This document shows, piece by piece, positions 37,102-45,571 of a DNA stretch of 64,000 bases; within the stretch, counting starts at the first letter, position 1; every line of letters starts with the position of its first letter. This DNA is from Devosia litorisediminis. GTDB taxonomy: Bacteria; Pseudomonadota; Alphaproteobacteria; Rhizobiales; Devosiaceae. The stretch covers positions 682,001 through 746,000 of the forward strand of contig NZ_JAGXTP010000001.1 in the NCBI RefSeq assembly GCF_018334155.1, read 5' to 3'. The notes below the pieces were generated by a model. That model searched no databases. It saw nothing but the letters and a program-made list of their open reading frames with translations, and had not been told where the DNA came from. The translations under genes and the position numbers were made by a program.

Positions 37102-37476
37102 TCAGTGACGCGCGGGCATCCAGACGATCCAGGCGAAGATCAGTACGCCCAGGAAGGTGACCATGGAGCTGGCGGCAACGATGGGTTCAACCGCGGGATT
37201 GCCCGAGAGCAGCAGATAGAGCGAGATGCCCATGACGATGACGCCGGCAGTGTAGATGAAGAACTGGATTACAGGCAGGCGACCGACCGCCTTGGCCGGG
37301 TTCAGGGCAAAATAGCCGCCGAACAGGGCGCTGGTAACCCAGCCGAGCAGGTTGATATGGGCATGGGCACCGGCAACGGCATGGTTGCCGCTGATCGACA
37401 TGTGCAGGCCCAGTGCAATGCCGGCAATCAGAAACACGATCGCGGCGCGGAAAAAATACTCGGATATGCGTGGCAT
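37102..37476 (-). CDS. Small haem-copper-oxidase-like membrane protein
   Basis: 124 residues, four hydrophobic segments (about 9-27, 38-58, 68-90 and 98-118). HAHINLLGWV (about 39-48) resembles the His-containing helix of cbb3/NorB-type subunit I, but the protein is far too short to be an oxidase. Such proteins are common beside metal or NO genes in alphaproteobacteria. It lies 137 bp upstream of the P1B ATPase on the same strand and may be cotranscribed with it. Confidence 0.65.
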   Translation of the reverse strand: MPRISEYFFRAAIVFLIAGIALGLHMSISGNHAVAGAHAHINLLGWVTSALFGGYFALNPAKAVGRLPVIQFFIYTAGVIVMGISLYLLLSGNPAVEPIVAASSMVTFLGVLIFAWIVWMPARH

Positions 37477-37578
37477 TTGGTCCCCCCAAAGCTGCGGGTG
37501 CGCCCGTGTCCCTCACGGATGCTGGCCCGTTGCGTTGGCGAGATTATGCCTCAATTTCCCTTGTGACCAGCGGGTTGC

Positions 37579-38604
37579 TCATGCGGCTGGAACCGCCTTG
37601 CGACGGGGTGCCAGGAACAGGGTTTCGAGCAGGGCCAGCAGGCAGATGGCGATCACTGCGGCGGTGGTGCTGAGCACGACGCGCTGAATAATCACCTCGA
37701 AGGCGTCGCGATTGGTGAAGCTGGACATCACGATGATGGCGGTGACCGAGCAGGCGAACTGATAGGTGACTGCCGAGCGCGCGCCATCGAACATCCTGGC
37801 GGTGAAGTAGAGCGTCATCAGCGTCATGGCGGCGACCAGCATGGGCCAGTGCGGCATGAAGCGATAGGCAAGCAGAACGACGATGGCCACGGCGGCGCCG
37901 ATCAGCGTGGCCGAAATGCGGGCGACAGCTTCGCGACGGCGCATGGTGTGGTCGGTCTGGCCGAGCACATAGGCCACCATGACGGGCATGATGATCAGAT
38001 TGGTGTCGGCGGTGGCATAGCAATAGAGCAGGACCGGGGCAAAGATGGCGGTGCGCAAGGCCAGATCCAGCAGGGGCCTGTCGGTCTGGTGCGGATCGGT
38101 CAGCGGCACATGGATATGGGTGGTGCGCGGCGGAAAGATCAGATTGAGCACGATGATGATGACTGCCAGCATGGCGCCGGACATGGCCATGCTGTCGCGC
38201 ATGGCGATGAGCATCTGATCGCTGGTGACGGCGGCAATCGACAGCACGGCGGGGATCAGGATGACGATGACGCCGCCCAGACTGCCGCGAAACACCATCA
38301 GGGCCAGACCCAGCGCGCTGAAGGCGATGAACATGGCGGTGAACAGCAAGGGCTCGCCCACCGTTGCGGCGGCCAGCCAGCTGATGATCCAGGCCAGGAC
38401 CGGAATGATCAATGGCAGGGCGGCGCGCTTGAGATCAAAGGCGCCGCGCTGACCCGAGAGCAGGGCCAGGGCAAAGGCGGCGGGCAGCATGGGCACGGAC
38501 ACACCCATGGGTTCGGCCAGCACCACGGCCAGGCCGACGCCGAGCGCGGTGCGCACGGCGAAATTGGGATCCTGACGGCGATCTACTTTGGTGAGCTGTT
38601 CCAT
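37579..38604 (-). CDS. DUF2955 membrane protein (FUSC-like efflux component)
   Basis: 341 residues with about ten membrane segments in two groups, separated by a loop (residues about 160-175, PPRTTHIHVPLTDPHQ). Belongs to the DUF2955/FUSC-type group whose members accompany HlyD-family adaptors and export aromatic acids or drugs. Starts 10 bp after the adaptor gene, so one operon (adaptor, then this) under the divergent MarR gene. Confidence 0.8.
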   Translation of the reverse strand: MEQLTKVDRRQDPNFAVRTALGVGLAVVLAEPMGVSVPMLPAAFALALLSGQRGAFDLKRAALPLIIPVLAWIISWLAAATVGEPLLFTAMFIAFSALGLALMVFRGSLGGVIVILIPAVLSIAAVTSDQMLIAMRDSMAMSGAMLAVIIIVLNLIFPPRTTHIHVPLTDPHQTDRPLLDLALRTAIFAPVLLYCYATADTNLIIMPVMVAYVLGQTDHTMRRREAVARISATLIGAAVAIVVLLAYRFMPHWPMLVAAMTLMTLYFTARMFDGARSAVTYQFACSVTAIIVMSSFTNRDAFEVIIQRVVLSTTAAVIAICLLALLETLFLAPRRKAVPAA

Positions 38605-38614
38605 TGGCGGTGCC

Positions 38615-39754
38615 TCAGTTCAGGCCAGCAAGCCAGGATTTGACCTGCATCAGGCCCTTGGCAATGGTGGCGGTCAGCCCCGTGGTGCCATCGGCATAGA
38701 TGGTGATGCTGGCTTCCGAGCCGAGGCGCAGATTGGTGGGCAGGGTTTCGTCATCAAGGGTGATGCGCACGGGGATCTTGCGGGCAGGGGGGAACCAGCG
38801 GGTGTCGTTGCTGGACTGGGCCAGCCCGCCGACGCTGTTGCGACCGGCACTGATGCCCCAGGCGATGGATTCGACCCTGCCGTCGAAGATCTGGCCGGGG
38901 GCCGCTTCGAAGATCACCTGGACGGGATCGCCGGGTTCGACATTGACCAGTTGGTTCTCGCGGAAATCGCCGATCAGCGCCTGGGTGCTGGGATCGATGA
39001 AGGTCATGGCTGCCTGACCGGCAGCAGCGAACTGGCCGGTGGCCAGCGAAAGATTGGTGATGTAGCCATCCACGGGGGCCAGCACGGTGGTGTTGTCGAG
39101 CGCGAAGCGGGCCTTTTCGACGGCGGCGGTGGCGCTGCGCAGTTGCGGGTTGGCTTCGCCGGATGGGCCGGCCTGCGCCTTGGCGCGGGCGAGATCGGCC
39201 TGGGCTGCATTGATGGCGGCCTGGGCGCTGTCGTAATCGGCATTGGCCTGATCGAACTTGGCGCTGGCAATGGTGCCCTTGGCGAACAGCTCGATGGCGC
39301 GGTCGCGGGCCTGGGTGGCGCTGGTGGCCTGCACCTTGATGCGCTCAAGCTGGGCCTCGGCAGCGGCCACCGCTGCATCGGTGGCGCCAAGGCTCTGCAG
39401 CACCTGATCATGCTGAGCCTGGGCCTGGGCCAGATCCATCTGGAAGGTGGTGTCATCAATGGTGAAGAGGGGCTGGCCGGCGTCGACACGGGCATTGTCC
39501 TGCACCAGAACGGCGCTGACCGGGCCGGAAATGCGGGGCGAGATCTGGGTGACCAGCGCGGTGATGGAGGCGCCGCTGGCAAAAGGAGTGCTGCGGTCGG
39601 CCATGGGATACCAGATGGCCAGGCCTGCCAGAATCGCCACCACGACCAGACCGGCCCGGGCCGCAGGATTGCCGGTTCTGGCGGTCGGCTGGGCCGGGGT
39701 CGGGGCTTGCTTGGGCAGGGCGGGAACGGTTGGTTCGGCGGTCATATCGGTCAT
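38615..39754 (-). CDS. HlyD/EmrA-family membrane-fusion (adaptor) protein
   Basis: 379 residues from the ATG at 39754. A Pro-rich cytosolic start, one membrane helix (about 34-52), then the biotinyl-lipoyl-like domain split by a long coiled coil (about 95-205, rich in Ala and Gln) and a beta-barrel. SPRISGPVSAVLVQDNARVD and TVLAPVDGYITNLSL are the lipoyl halves. It should span the periplasm between the DUF2955 pump and an outer-membrane factor. Repressed by MarR via the palindrome at 39803-39827 (inference). Confidence 0.9.
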   Translation of the reverse strand: MTDMTAEPTVPALPKQAPTPAQPTARTGNPAARAGLVVVAILAGLAIWYPMADRSTPFASGASITALVTQISPRISGPVSAVLVQDNARVDAGQPLFTIDDTTFQMDLAQAQAQHDQVLQSLGATDAAVAAAEAQLERIKVQATSATQARDRAIELFAKGTIASAKFDQANADYDSAQAAINAAQADLARAKAQAGPSGEANPQLRSATAAVEKARFALDNTTVLAPVDGYITNLSLATGQFAAAGQAAMTFIDPSTQALIGDFRENQLVNVEPGDPVQVIFEAAPGQIFDGRVESIAWGISAGRNSVGGLAQSSNDTRWFPPARKIPVRITLDDETLPTNLRLGSEASITIYADGTTGLTATIAKGLMQVKSWLAGLN

Positions 39755-39802
39755 CGGGGCGCCTGTGCAGAATGAATTGGTCGGCCGCATATAGCGCTGT
39801 TG

Positions 39803-39827
39803 ATATAACTCTACAATAGAGCTATAT
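39803..39827. promoter_or_regulatory. MarR operator in the efflux/MarR divergent promoter
   Basis: ATATAACTCTA-CAA-TAGAGCTATAT: 11-base arms with one mismatch and a 3-base centre, midway between the divergent adaptor and marR genes. AT-rich dyads of this size are typical MarR sites. Confidence 0.75.
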
Positions 39828-39865
39828 GGTTTTAGAGTGAAAAATTCGTGAGCTGGAGAGACAGC

Positions 39866-40351
39866 GTGACCGAGCAACGGGCGATCGAGACGAGCACCAG
39901 TGACCTGATGCAGAAGCTGCTGCTGGAAGTGCAGCGATTCGACCGCATGACGGCGGACGAAATCGGCATCAATGCCACTGACCTGTTGTGTCTGGTGTGG
40001 GTGGAGCGGGCCGAGCAGCCGGTTTCAGCCAAGGCGCTGTCGGGGTTTCTGGGGATTTCCACCGGCTCGACAACGGCGCTGATCGACCGGCTGGAAAAGC
40101 GCAAGCTGCTCAAGCGGGCGCGACACCCCACCGATCGTCGCGGCATTACCCTGCAGCCCGGTCCGGCGGTGGCGCGGCCCGAGATCGTGGCGGTGCGTGC
40201 GCAATACCGCAATCTGATGACACAGGCCTGGTCCGGGTTTAGCGAGGCCGAGTTGCTGGTGGTGCAGCGCTTCCTGCTGGCAACCATCGCGGCGATGGGC
40301 GAACAGATTGGCGCCGATACTGTGCCGTCTGCAAGGGCGCAAGATGAATGA
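39866..40351 (+). CDS. MarR-family regulator of the adjacent efflux pair
   Basis: 161 residues from a GTG at 39866, with GGAGAG 5 bases upstream (a GTG at 39848 is less likely). Winged helix with AKALSGFLGISTGSTTALID as recognition helix and the wing motif HPTDRRGITL. Its divergent position next to an EmrA-type operon and a strong palindrome between them is the usual arrangement of a repressor relieved by the exported compound. Confidence 0.9.
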   Translation: MTEQRAIETSTSDLMQKLLLEVQRFDRMTADEIGINATDLLCLVWVERAEQPVSAKALSGFLGISTGSTTALIDRLEKRKLLKRARHPTDRRGITLQPGPAVARPEIVAVRAQYRNLMTQAWSGFSEAELLVVQRFLLATIAAMGEQIGADTVPSARAQDE

Positions 40352-40539
40352 GCCTTGCCAAGGCCACAGTTTCCTGTGATAAAGCCATACGTTTTCAGCC
40401 TAAGTCGGCTGCCCTGATACCGGTTCTGCCGGTCGTGGCTACCCTCTCTCTCGTGCGAACGTGCTATCCGGCCGGCATGCTGCCACCGGACAACTGCTCG
40501 TCCGCATGCGACACGAGCCTACTATCAGGATACAAATCT
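40352..40539 (+). promoter_or_regulatory. Long 5' region of the cold-shock gene
   Basis: 188 bp without a gene. It contains a CGGAC/GTCCG hairpin (about 40486-40505) and a GCCGG/CCGGC pair near 40471. Long structured leaders that act as cold-sensing elements are known for cspA-type genes; that this one does so is inference. AGGA lies about 9 bases before the ATG. Confidence 0.45.
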
Positions 40540-40752
40540 ATGTCCACCATCACCGGTACCGTCAAGTTCTTCAATGCAACCAAGGGCTTCGGCTTTATTT
40601 CGCCTGAAGATGGCGGCAAGGACGCCTTCGTTCACGTTTCCGCTGTTCAGCGTTCGGGCCTGCAGGGCCTGTATGAAAACGACAAGGTGACCTACGAGCT
40701 CGAAACCGGCCGCGACGGCAAGGTCTCGGCTACGAACCTGACCCTGCTCTAG
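40540..40752 (+). CDS. cspA: Cold-shock protein (CspA family)
   Basis: 70 residues, exactly the family length. Single-stranded nucleic-acid-binding OB fold with RNP-1 KGFGFIS (residues 15-21) and RNP-2 AFVHVSAV (29-36). Cytoplasmic RNA chaperone. The ATG at 40540 gives MSTITGTVKFFN, the standard start. A long leader precedes it, and a strong terminator follows at 40772. Confidence 0.95.
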   Translation: MSTITGTVKFFNATKGFGFISPEDGGKDAFVHVSAVQRSGLQGLYENDKVTYELETGRDGKVSATNLTLL

Positions 40753-40771
40753 TTCTTACTAGACAGTCCCG

Positions 40772-40811
40772 AAGGCTACCGTGATGTTGAAAACACGGTA
40801 GCCTTTGGTTT
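40772..40811 (+). terminator. Intrinsic terminator of the cold-shock gene
   Basis: AAGGCTACCGTG pairs perfectly with CACGGTAGCCTT (12 bp, 10-base loop), followed by TGGTTT. A second hairpin with T-run follows at 40825-40850. Confidence 0.88.
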
Positions 40812-40824
40812 GTCTGGAAGCAGA

Positions 40825-40850
40825 AACGCCGCCCTTGGGGGCGGCGTTTT
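40825..40850. terminator. Second, bidirectional terminator
   Basis: AACGCCGCCC/GGGCGGCGTT stem, TTTT after it and AAA before it on the plus strand. Confidence 0.75.
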
Positions 40851-40883
40851 GCGTTTGAAGGGGCTTTTCAGACTGCCGCCCAA

Positions 40884-40911
40884 ACAAAAGGCGCCCACCG
40901 GAGTGGACGCC
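40884..40911 (-). terminator. Terminator of the SH3/crystallin gene
   Basis: On the minus strand GGCGTCCAC pairs with GTGGGCGCC (one G-U) and is followed by TTTTGTTT, 27 bp after the stop at 40938. Confidence 0.78.
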
Positions 40912-40937
40912 CTTGCTGCATGGGATGTTGGAGGCGC

Positions 40938-41600
40938 TTAGCGGATACGCACCGAGACGATGTAATCATCGAAGTCACCCAGCGAGGAGGCGCTGGTGGC
41001 ATAGGTGCGGCAGTTGCGATAGCTGGTGTCAGAACATACCTGAACACTCAGACCATCGGGGTTCTCGATCGAGGAGATGCGGTCGGCCCAGCTGCCCAGA
41101 TTGCGGCTGCCCTGGCCTTCTTCGAGGCAGAAGCTCTGACCGCGATAGCGGCTGTATTCAAAAAAGCAGACTTCGCCATAGGTTGGTTCGACCACTACGG
41201 GGGGACGTTCAGGGCGCTGTGGCGTCTGGCTGCCGCCAACACCGAAATTGACGGTGGGGCCATCGGGGCCGATCTGGAAGCCGAACGAAATGCCGGGCTG
41301 GGTCGGATTGACCGTGCCGCCGCTGCCGGTGGTCAGGTAGTTGGCCGAAACCCAGCCATCGGGGCCGGATTTTTCAATGTAGCACCACGAGCCACGGCAC
41401 TGCTGCACATCGACGCGCTCGCCGCGGCGTGCGGTATCGACAACGCTGTAATTTGTACCAGGACCGGAGCGGACATTGACATTGGTGGTCACCGTGCCGG
41501 GCGCGGCATTGGCGGCGGGCAGGAAGACCACAAGGGCTGTCGTCGCGACGGCGACACCAGTGGCAATATTGAGCAGCATCTTGCGTGTATGTCGGTTCAT
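40938..41600 (-). CDS. Secreted protein with SH3 domain and beta/gamma-crystallin-like domain
   Basis: 220 residues from the ATG at 41600. Signal peptide about 1-33 (ending ANA), one SH3b domain (about 34-90) with VNVRSGPGTNYSVVDTARRG and GWVSANYL, a Gly/Pro-rich linker, then a C-terminal crystallin-type Greek-key domain (about 140-220) with VCFFEYSRYRGQSFCLEEG and LGSWADRISSIE. The SH3 half is a paralogue of that at 8151-8600. Periplasmic or surface; ligand unknown. Confidence 0.85.
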   Translation of the reverse strand: MNRHTRKMLLNIATGVAVATTALVVFLPAANAAPGTVTTNVNVRSGPGTNYSVVDTARRGERVDVQQCRGSWCYIEKSGPDGWVSANYLTTGSGGTVNPTQPGISFGFQIGPDGPTVNFGVGGSQTPQRPERPPVVVEPTYGEVCFFEYSRYRGQSFCLEEGQGSRNLGSWADRISSIENPDGLSVQVCSDTSYRNCRTYATSASSLGDFDDYIVSVRIR

Positions 41601-41841
41601 TTCGGTGCCTCCGCAGTGCGCCCCACCGGTTCCCGTCATCGGGTTAACGCAGGCGGGCGCCACATTAGTATTTGCTTAAGAAACGGTGGGGGGAAGATAA
41701 AAGTTCCCCGCCGGGTGAATTCGTCGAATCCGTGTCGGGACTTAGCGCTGTTGCCAAGGCACGACCCGACCCGGCCGATGGACCCTAATGACCACAGGCT
41801 AGCTGAACGCTGGCTGAACGGAATTTACGTCTTGGTAAGAC

Positions 41842-42237
41842 TTAACTGTTGATCGGGCGCTTGCTGCCGTCTTCGCCCAGCGAGACATAGACAAAGCGAC
41901 CATCGGTGACCTTGACCCGCTCATCGAGGCGATTGCGGCGGGCCCAGGCTTCGATCCCCACGGTGATGGAGGTAGTGCCGACACGCTCGATGGTGGTGTA
42001 GACGCACAGCACGTCGCCGACCTTGACCGGTGCGATGAAGGTCATGCCTTCGACGGCAACGGTGACAACGCGGCCCTTGGAGCGTTCGACCGCTGCGATC
42101 GCACCGGCAATATCCATCTGGCTCATCACCCAACCGCCGAAAATGTCACCGGCCGGATTGGTATCGCCGGGCATGGCCAGGGTGCGGATGGTCAGGGCGC
42201 CAAGGGGCTCCTCATTCGAAGCGGTCAGGCTGGTCAC
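41842..42237 (-). CDS. Acyl-CoA thioesterase, YciA-like hotdog protein
   Basis: 131 residues from a GTG at 42237. Hotdog fold with RTLAMPGDTNPAGDIFGGWVMSQMD at the start, the Asn/Asp-containing helix region of YciA-type thioesterases. Hydrolyses acyl-CoA esters; chain preference unknown. The GTG overlaps the TGA of tdk (4 bp), so the genes are coupled. Confidence 0.88.
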   Translation of the reverse strand: MTSLTASNEEPLGALTIRTLAMPGDTNPAGDIFGGWVMSQMDIAGAIAAVERSKGRVVTVAVEGMTFIAPVKVGDVLCVYTTIERVGTTSITVGIEAWARRNRLDERVKVTDGRFVYVSLGEDGSKRPINS

Positions 42238-42833
42238 GTCGCAGGTCCTTTCGCTGGCCAACGGCCGATGGCCTCTTCCCAATGCTTGCGGCACAGCGAG
42301 ATATAGACCGATTTTTCGATGGAGACCTGATCGCCCTGATCCAGAACGCGGCCGTCTGCGCTTTGACGCGCGACCATGGTGGCCTTGGCGCCGCATTCGC
42401 AGATGGTGCGAATTTCCCGCAAGACGTCGGCAATGGCAAGCAATTGCAGGGAGCCGGGGAACAGCTTGCCCTGAAAATCGGTGCGCAGGCCAAAGCACAT
42501 GACGGGGATCTTCAGCCGGTCGCTGACGCGGGCGAGTTGCCAGACCTGATCGGCGGTGAGGAACTGGGCCTCATCGACAAAGACGCAATCGACCTTGCCC
42601 ACCTCAAGCTGCTCGCGAATGTCCTGATAAAGGTCGTCTTCTGCCGAATAGAGTTCGGCTGGCTCGGAAATGCCGATGCGCGAGGAAATCAGACCAATGC
42701 CGTTCTCGACGTAGAGCGAGGACGTATAGAGCAGCGGTCGCATGCCGCGCTCACGGTAGTTGTACGCCGCCTGCAGCAGCAAGGTGGACTTGCCGGCATT
42801 CATTGCGGCATAGGAGAAATACAGCTTGGCCAT
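42234..42833 (-). CDS. tdk: Thymidine kinase
   Basis: 199 residues from the ATG at 42833. Phosphorylates thymidine in nucleotide salvage. P-loop AAMNAGKSTLLLQ (about 9-21), VDCVFVDEAQFL with catalytic Glu, the zinc-site Cys pairs in TICECGAK and YISLCRKHW, and the flexible lasso region between. Length is typical of type II TK. Coupled to the thioesterase downstream. Confidence 0.95.
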   Translation of the reverse strand: MAKLYFSYAAMNAGKSTLLLQAAYNYRERGMRPLLYTSSLYVENGIGLISSRIGISEPAELYSAEDDLYQDIREQLEVGKVDCVFVDEAQFLTADQVWQLARVSDRLKIPVMCFGLRTDFQGKLFPGSLQLLAIADVLREIRTICECGAKATMVARQSADGRVLDQGDQVSIEKSVYISLCRKHWEEAIGRWPAKGPAT

Positions 42834-42943
42834 TGCGGGCAGGGTTCTCGCAGGTTGCGGCGTTGTCTGCCTAGGCAATAGACTGTGGCCGCGTGCGCTA
42901 GAAGCGCCGAGGCCAAACATCAACAGTTCATTGCGAGGCGAGA

Positions 42944-43435
42944 ATGCCCGAAATCTCCATTCGCCCCGCGCAGGCGCGCGACGCCGAGGCGCTCAAAGAT
43001 CTGCTGCACCGGTCCTGGCGTACGCATTGGGGCCCCCATGTCAGCGCCCCATCAAGAGAGCGGTTCGAACGCGAACTGCCAGCGAATGACTATGTGGATG
43101 AGTTCGTGTCGCACATGCAGGTGGCGGTGCGTGGTCATGACATCGTTGGCATGTACCATCTCGAAGGCGATTATCTGCACGCCATCCATGTCGCTGCCGA
43201 TCAGATCGGCAGCGGGGTAGGCCGAGTGCTGATGGCAGCAGCCGAGGAGGGCGGCGCCCGCCGGCTCGAGGTGCGGGCTTTCAACGCGCGCGCGCGTCAG
43301 TTTTATGCTGCGCGTGGCTGGCAGGAGGTCGATCGGGCGGACGCAACGGAGATGGGCACTCCGGTCGTTACCATTAACATGGCGCGGCCCCAGGCAAAAA
43401 AAAGGCCGCCACAGGGGCGGCCCAAACCGATCTGA
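42944..43435 (+). CDS. GNAT-family N-acetyltransferase
   Basis: 163 residues. N-terminal ISIRPAQARDAEALKDLLHRS is the usual GNAT start. The acetyl-CoA loop is visible around QIGSGVGRVLMAAAEE, and the C-terminal strand-helix ends with VRAFNARARQFYAARGWQEV. Substrate unknown. Its last codons overlap a strong minus-strand terminator (43396-43422). Confidence 0.88.
   Translation: MPEISIRPAQARDAEALKDLLHRSWRTHWGPHVSAPSRERFERELPANDYVDEFVSHMQVAVRGHDIVGMYHLEGDYLHAIHVAADQIGSGVGRVLMAAAEEGGARRLEVRAFNARARQFYAARGWQEVDRADATEMGTPVVTINMARPQAKKRPPQGRPKPI
43396..43422 (-). terminator. Strong minus-strand terminator inside the end of the acetyltransferase gene
   Basis: On the minus strand GGCCGCC pairs with GGCGGCC (5-base loop) and is followed by eight T. 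No minus-strand protein gene ends here, so it implies an antisense or small RNA. Confidence 0.75.
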
Positions 43436-43560
43436 TCGGCACAGAGAGCTGGGGTTGGCGGCCACACTCTCCAAAAGGCCGGGCGCGACGTTGGGGAACG
43501 TGGGGCGCGGCACGTCCGGGCCTATGGGGATAGAGCCGGGACACTTGTCAGGCTATTGGG
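43396..43560 (-). ncRNA. Candidate small RNA upstream of the DUF2147 pair
   Basis: The terminator at 43396-43422 is preceded on the minus strand by about 130 bases that fold readily: ACGTT-CCCC-AACGT nested in CGCG/CGCG and GGCC/GGCC arms (about 43482-43527). No coding frame fits. The 5' end is a guess, since no clear promoter was found. I could not match it to a known RNA family. Confidence 0.35.
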
Positions 43561-43654
43561 CACGCATGACGGGCGTATGACGGCCATGTTCAGCTGGGGT
43601 TCAGCCGGGCAAAACCATTATGGGGACGGACCCATGGAATTGAGGAGATCAATT

Positions 43655-44047
43655 ATGGTGCGAAACATGTTCGGCGTTGCGGCCAGCCTGATGATGTTGG
43701 CCAGTAGCGCGGGGGCGGCCCATGCATCGCCCAATGGCGTGTGGGAGCTGGAGTCGCGCGATACCCGTATCCAGCTAGCGCTGTGTGGAGACGGCACGCA
43801 GCTCTGTGGCACCTTGGTCTGGTTGTCTGATGTCGACTATAACGAGCAGTACAAACCGTTTCTCAATGCCCCGGTGGCCAATGGGATCAAGCAGACAAGT
43901 CCCAATCGCTGGAAGGGCGCCATGCAGTTGTTCGGTTACAAGATGACGGGCACGATCACCCAGCGCAGCGAAACGCAGATGACCTTGCAGGGCTGTGCAT
44001 TCCTGGTGGTCTGCAAGAGCTATGAAATGTTCAAGTACAGCGAATGA
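43655..44047 (+). CDS. DUF2147 secreted protein (first of a tandem pair)
   Basis: 130 residues from the ATG at 43655, which follows TGAGGAGATC; in-frame ATGs upstream lack a signal-peptide layout. Signal peptide about 1-27 (ending AHA), then GVWELESRDTRIQLALCGDG, LCGTLVWL and CKSYEMFKY, the core of DUF2147 lipocalin-like proteins. Periplasmic, function unknown. Overlaps its paralogue by 4 bp. Confidence 0.85.
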   Translation: MVRNMFGVAASLMMLASSAGAAHASPNGVWELESRDTRIQLALCGDGTQLCGTLVWLSDVDYNEQYKPFLNAPVANGIKQTSPNRWKGAMQLFGYKMTGTITQRSETQMTLQGCAFLVVCKSYEMFKYSE

Positions 44048-44448
44048 TGACAGCTCGGGGGTTTCGTTGCCTGGCGGCGATCGGTGTTGCCAGTCTGCTC
44101 AGTGTCCCGACGGCGCTGGCGGCCTCGCCAGTGGGCATCTGGGAAATCGAGATGCGGGATTCCCGCTATAGCGTGGAATTGTGCGGGGCAGCGGGCACTG
44201 CGCTGTGCGGCACGCTGATCTGGCTGGGGAATGGGGCCGACAGTCCGGACAATCTGCCCTATCTCAATACGTTGATGATCGACCACGCGCCGCAGACGGG
44301 CCCCAATACATGGAAGGGCGACCTGCATATTTACGGGCAGTCGGCAGCCGGGACGATCACCCAGGTCAGCGAAGATCAGATCACGCTGCGTGGCTGCGTG
44401 TTCGGCATTATCTGCAAGACCTACCAGATGTACCGGATGGCCGATTAG
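44044..44448 (+). CDS. DUF2147 secreted protein (second of a tandem pair)
   Basis: 134 residues. Signal peptide about 1-26 (ending ALAA), then the same motifs as the preceding gene (GIWEIEMRDSRYSVELCG, LCGTLIWL, CKTYQMYRM). Together they are a tandem duplication, translated as a coupled pair through ATGA. Divergence between the copies indicates an old duplication. Confidence 0.85.
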   Translation: MMTARGFRCLAAIGVASLLSVPTALAASPVGIWEIEMRDSRYSVELCGAAGTALCGTLIWLGNGADSPDNLPYLNTLMIDHAPQTGPNTWKGDLHIYGQSAAGTITQVSEDQITLRGCVFGIICKTYQMYRMAD

Positions 44449-44454
44449 CGCCGG

Positions 44455-45369
44455 TTAGTTGGTATTGCGCGGGATGTGCATGCGGCGGCGCTCCCAGAGC
44501 GGGGGCAGGGCCTCGACTGCCAGAATGGCGGCAAAGATCAGCGCGGCACCGGCATAACCGATGACCGGCAGGCGCTCGCCCAGGATCAGCGCACCGCCCA
44601 GTGCAGCAAACAGGCTCTCGGCAGACAGGATGATGGCGGCATTGGCGGGTGGCACATATTGCTGGCCGATGGCCTGGAAGGTGAAGGCCACAGCCGTTGA
44701 GAGAATGCCGGTATAGACCAGTTCCATCCACCCGGCCTGGATGTCGGCGAGATTGGGCTGCTCGAATACAAAGGCCAACGCCACCCCAATGCATCCGGCG
44801 ATCAGGAAACTGATGGCGGACACGAAAATGGGCAGGCCGGTCGCACGGGCGGTCAGCCCGAGCAGGATCACATGCAGCGCCCAGAATACTGCACCAATCA
44901 CCATCAGGCCATCGCCGCCATTGAAGCTGTCCAGGCCACCGCCATTGAGGAAATAGATGCCCAGCAATGCCATGGGCACGCAGACATAGATGATGGCGTG
45001 GGGGCGGGTGCGGAACAGCACAAAGCCCAGAAAGGGCACGAAGAAAACATAGAGCCCGGTGAGGAAGCCCGCATTGGTGACGGTGGTGTAGATCAGCCCG
45101 ACCTGCTGGAGCGCCGAGCCCAGGAAGAACACCAGGCTGACGCCGATGATCAGCCACCAGTGTTGTGCATTGAGCGGTTCAACGCGCTTGCTGCGACCGC
45201 GTTCAAACAGCAGCGCCACGGGCAGCACAGCCAGGCCGCCAATGATGTAGCGCAGACCCGAAAAGGTCAGCGGCCCCATGGAGTCCATGGCTGACTTCTG
45301 GGCGATGAATGCCAGACCCCACAAAATGGTGCAGGTGAGCAGGAACAGGGTGGCGACGGGGCGGGACAT
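44455..45369 (-). CDS. EamA/DMT-superfamily transporter
   Basis: 304 residues, about ten membrane segments in two EamA repeats (about 5-140 and 152-290); family blocks LFLLTCTILWGLAFIAQKSA at the start and LVYTGILSTAVAFTFQAIGQ in the second repeat. Inner-membrane exporter, substrate unknown. The C-terminal tail is basic. It converges with the DUF2147 pair. Confidence 0.88.
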   Translation of the reverse strand: MSRPVATLFLLTCTILWGLAFIAQKSAMDSMGPLTFSGLRYIIGGLAVLPVALLFERGRSKRVEPLNAQHWWLIIGVSLVFFLGSALQQVGLIYTTVTNAGFLTGLYVFFVPFLGFVLFRTRPHAIIYVCVPMALLGIYFLNGGGLDSFNGGDGLMVIGAVFWALHVILLGLTARATGLPIFVSAISFLIAGCIGVALAFVFEQPNLADIQAGWMELVYTGILSTAVAFTFQAIGQQYVPPANAAIILSAESLFAALGGALILGERLPVIGYAGAALIFAAILAVEALPPLWERRRMHIPRNTN

Positions 45370-45476
45370 GGGTTGGCTTTGTGTCTGGAGTTTTTTGAAG
45401 GTCAGGTGGCCCCTCGCTTGTAGCGAGTGGCGGCAGTGAACGGATCGGTTTGGGCCTGGGGTTCACCGCCTCCGGG

Positions 45477-45498
45477 CCTTCCCCCATCAAGGGGAAGG
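45477..45498. repeat. Dispersed CCTTCCCC/GGGGAAGG palindrome
   Basis: CCTTCCCC-CATCAA-GGGGAAGG in the 202-bp gap between the transporter and the PLP enzyme. Same type as at 16919 and 23713; the ATCAA centre is shared with 16919. No gene is seen in the gap. Confidence 0.55.
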
Positions 45499-45571
45499 TG
45501 CTGTCTGGCGGGAGCAGGCGGTCCAACCCATTTCGGCCCGCTTGGAGGCCGGTGATGGCAGATGGGTTTTG

